From: Nevskia ramosa DSM 11499
GTDB lineage: Bacteria > Pseudomonadota > Gammaproteobacteria > Nevskiales > Nevskiaceae
Direction: 5' to 3'
DNA length: 64,000 nt
Assembly: GCF_000420645.1 (NCBI RefSeq)
Contig: NZ_ATVI01000005.1
Coordinates: 186,001 to 250,000, forward strand
Below are positions 30,001-37,800 of the stretch, in pieces. The notes beneath the pieces are model-generated. The model saw only the letters and a program-made list of their open reading frames with translations, was not told the origin of the DNA and did not search any database. Position 1 is the stretch's first letter; each line of letters opens with the position of its first letter. Made by a program: the position numbers and the translations under genes.

Positions 30001-30929
30001 AGCAAGCTGCCGACCTTGTTCAGCAAGGTGGTGATCGATCCTTGGCTCACCAGCGGCGTGAAGCCGACCAGCATGTAGGCGCCGTTGCTGCAGCCGGCCG
30101 TGGTTCGGCGCACGCCGGGAATAGTCGCTACCTCGGCGAAGCTACAGGTACTGCCCGGCGAGCCGGTCGCATTGCTGCGATCGGCGTGCGACACCATGAC
30201 CGCGACGTTGGTGTTGATCAGGTTGTTGAGGATCGCTTCAAGCAGCGAGATCAGATTGACCTGCCCGGCGCTGAGGATGCCGCTGAACGTGGTGTTGAGC
30301 AGACCGATGACCGCACCCGGAAGCTGTCCAACCACCGTCGTCAGCAACGGGCTCAACAGGCCGGCAACCAGTTGCCCGACGAAGCCGCTCAGCAGCGGGT
30401 TGAGAATGGCGCTGAGCGCCGGCAGCCCGAGCAGGAAATTGAGCGTGCCGCAGGTCAGGGTCGATACGCCACCGAGCAGCAACTGGAGCACGAGGCCGAC
30501 CACCGGCAAGGCAACCACCGGCGAGGCAATGCCCAGGATGCCGTAGAGATTGCACAGCGCCTGAGCGCGGGTAGCGTCAGTGGTGCCGCTGCCGAGCAGC
30601 AGGGTGCTGAGGAACTGGCTGGGATTGCTGGTGATGCCGGCGAGCAGATCGCTCAGGACCACGCTGCTGGAGATATTGAGGCAGAGCTGTGGCGCATCCG
30701 GGTTGTTCGGATTGCTGGTCTGGGTCAGCACGCTGTTGCAGATGCCGAGCAGGTTGAGATCGAGCACGATCACCGTGTACGGCGGCTGCAGTGTGTTGGC
30801 GAGCGGGTTGTTGTAGATGTCGATGTCGTCGGCGCGCGAGGGCAGGCCGGCGCATAGCATCATCAGGGTCACCATGAACGCCGGGAACCAGCGCACCAGC
30901 TTCATGGACCGTACTCGTGACAGGCTCAT
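27063..30929 (-). CDS. pilY1: PilY1-like type IV pilus tip/adhesin protein (cluster A)
   Basis: 1288 aa secreted protein. Signal peptide about 1-33 (ends LPSRADD). The N-terminal part starts a vWA-like strand (YTVIVLDLN, 51-59) but then carries a Leu/Gly/Val-rich hydrophobic stretch at about 130-238, unusual for the family. The C-terminal half is the PilY1 beta-propeller: GAVMHSRPVAVNYG, VLFGSSDGFLHSVRNG, and a calcium loop DTDGDGITD at 1003-1011 followed by RLYVGDTGGRVWRADF. PilY1 sits at the pilus tip and supports pilus priming, adhesion and Ca-dependent retraction control. It overlaps pilX by 4 bp. Confidence 0.93.
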   Translation of the reverse strand: MSLSRVRSMKLVRWFPAFMVTLMMLCAGLPSRADDIDIYNNPLANTLQPPYTVIVLDLNLLGICNSVLTQTSNPNNPDAPQLCLNISSSVVLSDLLAGITSNPSQFLSTLLLGSGTTDATRAQALCNLYGILGIASPVVALPVVGLVLQLLLGGVSTLTCGTLNFLLGLPALSAILNPLLSGFVGQLVAGLLSPLLTTVVGQLPGAVIGLLNTTFSGILSAGQVNLISLLEAILNNLINTNVAVMVSHADRSNATGSPGSTCSFAEVATIPGVRRTTAGCSNGAYMLVGFTPLVSQGSITTLLNKVGSLLTNTLNPTNLLNSVTAILSTAVTTPTQLLPPYQGKEAYAELMHYLGGKDVYNAPLARWDGLTALLTRDTTIEQADGNYLKPALECRTANVLNVMLTNNVRDGESDATLRAYLPGLPASGSTLGDVVRLTTSPNSFKDKDNNDITLNSFFLIQNLLTSTAALANAGATVLGYANSLGLLGLGQTFASLLKPTLVVDASLVSAVVATSRVSANGLLEPSFFAQFQPKAAQKPGWTGNVKRLQYAKNSAGVLAFRDASGTAAIASDGRILSSALTVWTNGSQLGTASADGRNTQLGGAGQNIPGYQFGGGGNPGRINADGRRQLFYDSLSAGNVPSLAALDADSQTVRDALKTDLGVTGTTAADETLRRGLLLHARGFNVGTTANPVGTGASLTGVTGRPWLLGAVMHSRPVAVNYGARSGYTAAAPDVRVLFGSSDGFLHSVRNGTAAAPSGAETWAFMPRATMPSLKILRDDQYTPQFPYGVDGAPSVLIIDRGTSSTLTEGGPSDGVINASNANDHAYAFFGLRRGGRTYYGLDITNPDVPSLMWRIGPDGLYSATASSPGLVSGSATQFAELAMTFGAPVVGRIRYRTGTAASTEVTRPVLLFGGGYNGGVNASGVRSGKDLNNSRNAVVTAQVGVDDSSGNAVFIVDAVTGELIWKANRSAGTSITAYDSTSKTFRHPLLQDSIASDVSALDTDGDGITDRLYVGDTGGRVWRADFPGTDRSAWTIGPIASLGRGHPIGAAAPDLTNASDRRFFHAPDYAPGRDASGGFDAVVIGSGDREDPFNTGTVNALYTIRDRDTISGKSLTDTTSVNGVIASEADARLIKPSNLTDITTACATASSAACTVGANAANGWRLQLPNSGEKAISAPVTVGSTVSFSTFVPPPAGGTSCSPNEGSSRLYGINLIDGRPSVTQFINDGDGYPRSALAKAPGIAGEATALTPQLTIINAETLSTTVPLIYRTFWRERREDEERPVAQ

Positions 30930-31471
30930 TGGTAGCTCACTCCTGTCGGTTTCGCATGCAGCTTCAACACGCCTTGCACGACCTCGGCGGCGCCGAAGCC
31001 ATTCACCGAATGGTCGTAGCCGCCGGTCACCGTGAAGCGCGCGTAGTCGTAGGAACGGCCGCTGTTGCCGGCGCCACGCAGCGCCGCGGCGCTCAAGAAT
31101 TCAGGGTCTTCGCGCAGCACCCGGGCGTAGGTCCAGGATTGCAGCGCGGTGTCGCCGGGAGCAGCGAGACCCGAGGTCGTGCAGGTGAACGGCAGGCTGT
31201 CCGGTGCCGAGCCACTGCTGCTCGGTACATAGCAGGCGCTGAAGCCGGGGCCGTTGCCGATGGTCAGATTGCCGTCGTTCTGGGTGACGCCGTCGGCGAT
31301 CGCCTGCGCCGACTGCAGCGCGTTGACACGGCTTTCGGCGTTCTGCGACAGGCGCAGCTCGGTCTTGCTGCCACGCATCGCGGCGAGGCCGAGCAGGGTC
31401 AATACGGTGAGGATCAGCAGCGCTGTGGCCAGCGCAGCACCAGACTGCCGATGCTTGATCGGGTGCTTCAT
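30926..31471 (-). CDS. pilX: Minor pilin PilX (cluster A)
   Basis: 181 aa. Leader MKHPIKHRQSG, then AALATALLILTVLTLLGLAAMRG, the PilX N-terminal helix. Mature position 5 is Thr rather than Glu. Residues after 45 (SQNAESRVNALQSAQAIADG) are the typical PilX amphipathic helix. Member of the tip-priming set PilVWX-FimU. Overlaps pilW and pilY1 by 4 bp on each side, so it is translationally coupled to both. Confidence 0.92.
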   Translation of the reverse strand: MKHPIKHRQSGAALATALLILTVLTLLGLAAMRGSKTELRLSQNAESRVNALQSAQAIADGVTQNDGNLTIGNGPGFSACYVPSSSGSAPDSLPFTCTTSGLAAPGDTALQSWTYARVLREDPEFLSAAALRGAGNSGRSYDYARFTVTGGYDHSVNGFGAAEVVQGVLKLHAKPTGVSYQ

Positions 31472-32532
31472 CGCGTTGCTCCTGCGGTGCTCGCACTGCA
31501 GGGACCGAGATCACCGACCGGATTGCGCAGCTGCACGGTCGTCGAATAGACCCGGCGATGGAAGCTGTCGGCCTGCGCCTGGGTACGCTGGTAGTCGCCG
31601 AAGTTGAAAGTCTTGTCGTCGGTGTAGCCACCATCGATATCGGTGCTGCGCACCAGCAGCCAGACTCTTGCGGTGATCGCGGTCTGGGCCAGCGCGTCGG
31701 CATCGGGGTTCGAGGTGTAGGTATCGACGACGCAGTCGTTGTCGGAATCCAGACCCCATTCGATCTGCAGGTTCTCGACACCATCGGCCAGGCATTCGAC
31801 CGCCATCGAGGCACCCGCGACCTGCTGCAGTTCCATGCGGCATAACGTCGGAATGCCATCGCCCACCGTCTCGGCATAGCTGCGGATGAAGTAGACGCGT
31901 GGCTGGTATTTCCAGAACGTCACCGGCGCCTGCAGCGGCGCATCGGTGCTCGTGGACATCTGATAGGTCGCGCTGTTGCCGTTCTGGATCAGCGAGCCGA
32001 CCGTGCCATTGGTCTTCAGATAGAAATTCCCGGCGCGCAGTTGCACGCTGGAGCCACTGCTGATGTCGGCGGTCGCCTGGCCGGCGACCCGGCGGATCGC
32101 GACGATGTCGGTGTTGGCGGCCACCGGCGTGGTCGCGGTGCCGAGGCAGGGAAAAGCGGTGCCGACCGTGGTCGCCGAGGTGTGATTGCGGAACTCCACC
32201 CGCCGTTGCAGCTTGAAGGCCCACCAGGGTGAGGTGGCGTCGGAGCCACAGTCGTTGGTGGGTTGTGTGCCGATCGCCACCGTGATGTTCGAGGCGCCGT
32301 AGATGCCGCCGTAAAAGCCGGCCATGCTCAGATCGCGGGCCAGGCTGTCGAGCGCGAAGCGGGCACTGTCCTGCATGTGGGCGACGGTTTCGGTTTGCCG
32401 GAAGCTGCGGCTGTTCTGGCTGAACACGGCGAGGATCGCCACCAGCACGATCAGGCCGAGGGTGATCGCGATCATCAGCTCGACCAGCGACAGGCCGCGC
32501 TGCGTCGTCCGGGCAATCATCGAAATTCTCAT
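31468..32532 (-). CDS. pilW: Minor pilin PilW (cluster A)
   Basis: 354 aa. The start at 32532 gives an ATGA overlap with the pilV stop and a 13-aa leader ending TTQRG, then LSLVELMIAITLGLIVLVAIL with Glu at mature position 5. The large C-terminal domain contains NSRSFRQTETVAHMQDSARF, the conserved PilW segment after the helix, and late features such as VECLADGVENLQIEWG. Part of the pilus tip initiation complex. Confidence 0.93.
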   Translation of the reverse strand: MRISMIARTTQRGLSLVELMIAITLGLIVLVAILAVFSQNSRSFRQTETVAHMQDSARFALDSLARDLSMAGFYGGIYGASNITVAIGTQPTNDCGSDATSPWWAFKLQRRVEFRNHTSATTVGTAFPCLGTATTPVAANTDIVAIRRVAGQATADISSGSSVQLRAGNFYLKTNGTVGSLIQNGNSATYQMSTSTDAPLQAPVTFWKYQPRVYFIRSYAETVGDGIPTLCRMELQQVAGASMAVECLADGVENLQIEWGLDSDNDCVVDTYTSNPDADALAQTAITARVWLLVRSTDIDGGYTDDKTFNFGDYQRTQAQADSFHRRVYSTTVQLRNPVGDLGPCSASTAGATR

Positions 32533-33203
32533 GGTGTTGCCGCCGCGATGCACTGGCCGCTGTGATCGTCGATCACGGTGCGCATGACGATGATCCGGCG
32601 CAGGCGGGTGTCGGTGTCCGTGGTCGTGATGTCGTCATAGGAGGCATTGCCGCTGCCGCAAGCATTGTTCGCCGGATCGCTGGCGTCGTTGGGATCGGCC
32701 GGCGGTAGCGGCGTGATACCGCGCCAGGCGATGGCGATGGTGTAGACGCCGCAGGGCGCATTGCTGTTGGTGATGCAGGCCGTCGGTTCGCTCAGGCCGC
32801 CGCTGGCTGCACCGGCGCTGACCTCGACGCCACCGAACAGCGCCCGTGACCACTCGTAGCGATCGAAGGCGACGACCTGCGCCGGCGTGCAGGCCGGGGT
32901 TCCGCTGCTGCCGCTGGTGGTGCAGGCGGTGCCGGGGGATGAAGGTGCATTGGCGAGGCTGATGCCGTTGCTGGCATCGGTAAGGTAGTCGGCGCCGCGG
33001 CTGGGATTGGCGCGGATCCGTTCGATCAGATCCTGGGCCAGGGCCGCGGCCTGGGTGCGCTGCACGGCATCGAAGTTCGATTTCTTCGCATAGGCCTGCA
33101 GGCCGGCGACACCGAGCAGGCCGACCGCCACCACGAACACCGTGATCATCACCTCGACCAAGGTGAAGCCGCGTGCTGCGCGCTGGCTGGAGGCGGATTG
33201 CAT
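32529..33203 (-). CDS. pilV: Minor pilin PilV (cluster A)
   Basis: 224 aa. The start at 33203 shares one base with the fimT stop (TGATG). Leader MQSASSQRAARG, then FTLVEVMITVFVVAVGLLGVAGLQ, the hallmark PilV helix, followed by DLIERIRANPS. Ser/Gly/Cys-rich C-terminal part. Acts with PilW, PilX and FimT/FimU as a minor pilin of the tip complex. A longer in-frame opening upstream to 33563 runs through fimT in another frame and lacks a leader, so it was not used. Confidence 0.92.
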   Translation of the reverse strand: MQSASSQRAARGFTLVEVMITVFVVAVGLLGVAGLQAYAKKSNFDAVQRTQAAALAQDLIERIRANPSRGADYLTDASNGISLANAPSSPGTACTTSGSSGTPACTPAQVVAFDRYEWSRALFGGVEVSAGAASGGLSEPTACITNSNAPCGVYTIAIAWRGITPLPPADPNDASDPANNACGSGNASYDDITTTDTDTRLRRIIVMRTVIDDHSGQCIAAATP

Positions 33204-33760
33204 CAGACGCTGCAGCCGGTGTCGCGAGCAAGCCGGATGCGGCCGTTCGGATCGATGCTGACCCGGCGGCCGTCGAAGCTGCTGTCGCCGGTCTTGCACA
33301 GCCGCAGGTTGACCCGCGAGCTGGCGCTGAGCCGGCCGGACGGTTCGAACTGGACGACGCTGGTCGAGGCGGGATCGACGAGGTAATTGAGCACGCCATC
33401 GATCGGCTCGCCGATCGAAAGAATGTCTGCGGCCACGGTTGGCTTGCTGCCGGTGGTGTTTGGTGCGCTGTCGCGATAGGTCACCCAGCCGTTGGCCCAG
33501 CTCGCGGTGCTGCCGCTGGCGCACTGCGGATAGCTGGCGCTGGTGCCAGCCGCACGCGGGCACAAGGTGACGGTGTTGTTGCGGCTGATCGCTTCCGCGC
33601 GGGCCTGGACCATCGCGCCGTAAAGTGCCGCTGCTGCATCGCCCCGGGCACCGGCCAGGAAGAAGCTGCGCAGCCCGGGACCGGCAAGCGCCATCAGCAC
33701 CGAGGCTATCGCCACGACGATCATCAGCTCCAGCAAAGTGAAACCCCGTTGTGCGGACAT
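33203..33760 (-). CDS. fimT: Minor pilin FimT/FimU (GspH-type, cluster A)
   Basis: 185 aa from ATG 33760. Leader MSAQRG, then FTLLELMIVVAIASVLMALAGP with Glu at mature position 5. The GspH/FimT domain follows (AAALYGAMVQARAEAISRNN, TLCPRAAG, and a C-terminal Cys near LCKTGD and TGCSV). First gene of cluster A, so its promoter should lie in the 129-bp gap 33761-33889. That gap shows only weak promoter-like sequence and a small hairpin (33809-33826). It may therefore be partly cotranscribed with cluster B. Confidence 0.9.
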   Translation of the reverse strand: MSAQRGFTLLELMIVVAIASVLMALAGPGLRSFFLAGARGDAAAALYGAMVQARAEAISRNNTVTLCPRAAGTSASYPQCASGSTASWANGWVTYRDSAPNTTGSKPTVAADILSIGEPIDGVLNYLVDPASTSVVQFEPSGRLSASSRVNLRLCKTGDSSFDGRRVSIDPNGRIRLARDTGCSV

Positions 33761-33889
33761 GACCTGAACGGCAGCGGAAAGTCGTCGGACGTTAGCCTGA
33801 TTCCCGTCGCACCGGAATTGCGGTGCCGCCCCGCCGGACCAGCGGCCCCGGCGCGCGGATGAAGGGCGTACAGGCAATGGTTGCAGCGT

Positions 33890-34384
33890 TCAGCGCGTCC
33901 AGCAATCGCCCCCGGCAGCACTGCCGGCAACGGGCAGGCGCCTGCCGGCCGAGTCGATGCTCAGGCTGGCACAGGCGGCATCCCCGGCCTGGCCGTTGAC
34001 GGCGGTGGCGACCAGTTTGAAGCGGCGCACGGTGGCTGCGGCATCGCTGGTTTCGAGACTGATCTCGTACAGGCTGCGGTCATCGCGCGCCGCCTGCACC
34101 TCGCCGCTGGCGGTGATCGCGTAGCGGCTCAGATCATTCATCGCGACGTCGCCGCCGGCAAGATGAAAATTGAAGTTGACCGGATAGGCGCCGGTTTTCA
34201 GCACCTCCACTTCCATCTTCGCCGCGAGATCGACCAGCGCCGCGCGGGCGACGGCGCGATGGGTGCGCAGCACGTGGCCGCGGTAGGCGGGCAGGGCGAG
34301 GGTGGCCAGCAGCGCCAGGATCGCGACCGCGATCATCAGCTCGATCAGCGTGAAGCCTCGCTCGCGCGTCCGGGAACGCATCAA
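33890..34384 (-). CDS. Type IV pilin-like protein, second of two (cluster B)
   Basis: 164 aa. Leader MMRSRTRERG, then FTLIELMIAVAILALLATLALPAYRG with Glu at mature position 5 and the PilE-type continuation (HVLRTHRAVARAALVDLAAKMEV). C-terminal region with two Cys (DAACASL, GGDCW). The start overlaps the preceding pilin stop by 4 bp. Last gene of cluster B, where cluster A has a single pilE. It resembles PilE most closely; whether it is a minor or alternative pilin subunit is unknown. Confidence 0.87.
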   Translation of the reverse strand: MMRSRTRERGFTLIELMIAVAILALLATLALPAYRGHVLRTHRAVARAALVDLAAKMEVEVLKTGAYPVNFNFHLAGGDVAMNDLSRYAITASGEVQAARDDRSLYEISLETSDAAATVRRFKLVATAVNGQAGDAACASLSIDSAGRRLPVAGSAAGGDCWTR

Positions 34385-34857
34385 TGCCCCGGCTTGAAGA
34401 CCCAGCCCGGCAGCACGGTGCCGTCCTGGCGGCGATGACGCTTCTGCAGATGCTCGTCCGGATTGACCTGGCCGGGATCGACGTCGAGCAGCAGATCGCC
34501 ATCGTCGGCCTGGCTGCCGCGGGCGGTAGCGGTCAGCGTGTAGCGGACCGGATCGCGAGCCATGACCAGGCTCAGGCGATAGAGATCGTCGCCATCGCAG
34601 CGCTGCGGATCGTCGGCGTAGCCGAGCACGGTCAGGCTCGCGCCGATCGGCGGATAGCGGCCCGTGCGGGCAAAGAGGCTTTCCATGCGCTGCTGGGCGT
34701 CGATCAGGCAGGCAGCGCCGGTATTACGCACCGACTTCTGCCGATAGGACTGGTAGGCCGGCAACGCGATCGCGGCCAGCACGCCGACGATCGCCACCGC
34801 GATCAGCAGTTCGATCAGGGTCATGCCGCGCGGTAGGCCGAAGTTCACGGATTTCAT
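34381..34857 (-). CDS. Type IV pilin-like protein PilE, first of two (cluster B)
   Basis: 158 aa. The start at 34857 overlaps the pilY1 stop by 4 bp. Leader MKSVNFGLPRG, then MTLIELLIAVAIVGVLAAIALPAYQSY with Glu at position 5. Residue 1 of the mature form would be Met rather than the usual Phe, still accepted by prepilin peptidases. The PilE/ComP-type motif YRQKSVRNTGAACLIDAQQR follows. Placed directly after pilY1, as pilE is in cluster A. Confidence 0.88.
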   Translation of the reverse strand: MKSVNFGLPRGMTLIELLIAVAIVGVLAAIALPAYQSYRQKSVRNTGAACLIDAQQRMESLFARTGRYPPIGASLTVLGYADDPQRCDGDDLYRLSLVMARDPVRYTLTATARGSQADDGDLLLDVDPGQVNPDEHLQKRHRRQDGTVLPGWVFKPGH

Positions 34858-37800
34858 TGATTCCGATGCGTCTGTCGCCAATCGATCTCGCCGGAACGAA
34901 CCCCGCCCGACACCCGCACATCTTGCTGCACCACGCTGCCGCGCGAGGTCTGTACGTTGACCGTGACCACAGACAGACCGCTGCCATCGCGGTCGTCGAC
35001 ATGCAGCGACGGCGCCGAACCGAGCCCGAGGCCGAGATCGAAGATGCCGGCGCTGCTGTCGATCTCGGCATTGCTGACGGTGACCCGGCGAACACCGAAG
35101 GCCGGCCGCTGCGCGCGCGGCGCACCGGTCAGATAGTTGAACCCGAACAGGCGGCTGTTTCCGTCGCCCGAGCACAGCGATGCCGATGGCGTGTAGCTGC
35201 TCGCGAACAGCAGGCCATCGATCAGCGCCGTGCGGCTGATGTTGCGTTCGGCTGCCGTGGTCGGCGAGGTGCTCAGCATGTAGCGCCAGCCACCGGCGGC
35301 GGCGGCCGTGCTGGTCAGCTCGATCTCGCTGCTCACACCGCTGACGCCGGTCACCGCGCCGGACGGCGTGACCACCGCGCTGCTGGTGTCGACCAAATTC
35401 GCGAACGCCGGGCTGGCGCTGGCCGGAGCGTTGTCGATCAAGCCGAACAGCGCCTGCTCGGCACTGCTGGTCTTGTCGCCCGGCGCCAGGAAGCGGCCGG
35501 TGCCGGACAAGACCCAGCGGCGGCCGCTGCGATCCTGGGTCAGCGACGGTGCCGTCAGCAGTGGTCGCCGGGTATCGAGCAGCACCGCCGGCGTGCGCCA
35601 GCCGGAAGGATCGTTGCCTTCGCTGTCGGCGAGGGCGGCCAGGTTGAAATCGAGCTTGAACAGCTTGCCGGTCGGCGCTGCCGTGCTGCCGCCGGCAGTA
35701 CCGAAGTACAGGGCATCGGCGCGGAAATTCAGATCCCAGTCGACGGCCACCGGATCGCCGACCAGGCTCAGCGGCGCGCCGGACGCGGGGCCGTTGCCGA
35801 GATCGTAGGGGCCGTTGTAGATCAGCGTGTCCGCCACCGGGATCGAACTCAGCAACAGCCGCTTCAGATCGATGCCGAACAGAAAGCCGTCCTGGTTGCT
35901 GGTAGCGCTGGACAGGCTGGTCGGGCCGCTGCCGAACACCAGGTACCAGCGGTCTTCGGCCGGCGGTGCGGCGCTGCTGGCGTTGCGCCGGGCGAATGCC
36001 GCGACGGCCGGGTTCGAGGTGGTGTAGCCGAGCCGGCCGTTGCGATCGCTGTACTCGGCGATCAGTACCGGCGGCTGTTCCGGATCGGTGACGTCGAGCA
36101 CCACGAACGCCGAGCGCGTGCTCAGCGTGCTGCTGCTGCCGAGGCCAACGGCGAAATCGCTGACGGCGTCGCGGTTGCTGCCGCCGGCATCGACATTCGG
36201 AATCGTCACCGGCCCGCCACCGAGCCGCATGCCGATCACCAGCAAGGTGCCCCAGCCATTCGGGTGCGTTGCATCGTTGGCGAACGCGCGAACATCGAAA
36301 GCGCGCGGTGAGCCGTCCATCGTCCACAGATGGCCATAGCGGGGATCGGCCAGCCAGCCCAGTTGCGGCAGCAGATTGAACGGCGCATAGGCCCACAGCT
36401 CGCTGCCGAGCGGGTGCGCGGTCACACCGCCGCTATCGCTCGGCGTGGTCAGGAAGCGCTTCGTCGATGCCTGATAGAAGCCGGCGTTGAAGGCGTGCAG
36501 CAAACCGTCGTTGGCGCCGACATAGACGACATTGCGCCGGCCGCGATAGCGATTGAAGAACTCGGCGTAGGTCCGGTCGCCATAGATCAAGTCATAGGAT
36601 TCCGCGGGTGCGGCCACCGTCAGCGGCACCGAGTTGACGATGTCGCCGAGGCGTAGCACTTCGGGCCGGCCGTCGCCATCGTCGTCGACCGTGCGGTTGC
36701 GCAAGCTGGGGAATTCTTCGCCGCGCGTGTAGCGGATCAGCTTCTCGGCCGCCGCCGCGCTGCCGACATTGAGCAGGCCGTAGCGGCCGGCGCCGAAGTT
36801 GGCAGGGGTCAGCGCCAGTTGTTCGCCGGCTTCGGCGCGGCCATCGAGATCGAAGTCCACGAAGGTGAACAGGTAGCGGCCACTGGATGCCGGCGTCGAG
36901 TAGTCGCGCTGGGTGGCGACATCGCCGACCGCCGACAAGGCCCGCCGCGCGTTCCAGATCGTCCGCAGCGTGCTCAGATCGTCGATCACCGTGAACGAGT
37001 CCGGCGCGCTGCCCGGTTTTGCCGAGTAACGGCGGAAGCGGCTCAGGCGCTGTTCGGCGTCGTAGTAAAGCTCGACCACCGGATCGCCAGCCGCCGAGTA
37101 ATCGGCTTCATCGAGCTGGGCGTTGCCATTGCCGTCCTCGCGCAGGCGGCCGTCGCTGTCGACGAACAGGGCCTGCAGGTTGCCGACCCAGACCAGCTTG
37201 CGGCCGGCACTGTCGCTGCGGCTGACGTTGTAGCTGGTCTGGTAGACGGCGCCCGGGCCGGCGCCTGAGCCGGACAACACCGCCGCCACGCCACCGCTGC
37301 CGCTGCGCCGGAGGATGCTGTTGAACACCGCACCAAGCCGGTCCTTGAGCCGTGCCGGATTGGCGAGTGCGAAGTAGTTGTCGGGAATGCAGTCGGCACC
37401 GCCGGCGTCGCTGGCATTGTTCAGATGATCCCAGGCGGTATCCGTGCAAGTGCTTGCGCCGGTGCCGGGCGATGGCAGCGCTGCTGCGGCGCCGGCCGGG
37501 TAGTCGTAGCCGCCGTACTTAGCAGCGTAGAACAAGGGTGATTCCAGGACTCGGCCTGGACCGGCGCCGGGCGTGTAGCTCGAAACCTTCGGCCGGGACC
37601 AGCGCTCGCTAGCATCCTGCGCATGAGCAGCGGCCAGAAGATTGCCGTTGTCGCCGCGCTGGCGGCGGACCAGTCGCTGCACGCCGTTGCCGGTCACGGC
37701 ACCGGAGATCGTATAGCCGAGCAGCGCGGTGTCGGCATCACGGCCTGCAATCAACTCGACACGTACCAGCACTTCGTCCTCGCCGGTGCTGCGGGCGAGT

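Noticed and set aside
33761-33889. Promoter for cluster A in the inter-cluster gap
   Set aside because: Only a weak TAACGT with no good -35 was found; not reported as a promoter.
34381-36396. 671-codon minus-strand frame including the cluster B pilin
   Set aside because: Only its last 158 codons are a gene (pilin starting at 34857); the rest is the out-of-frame reading of pilY1.
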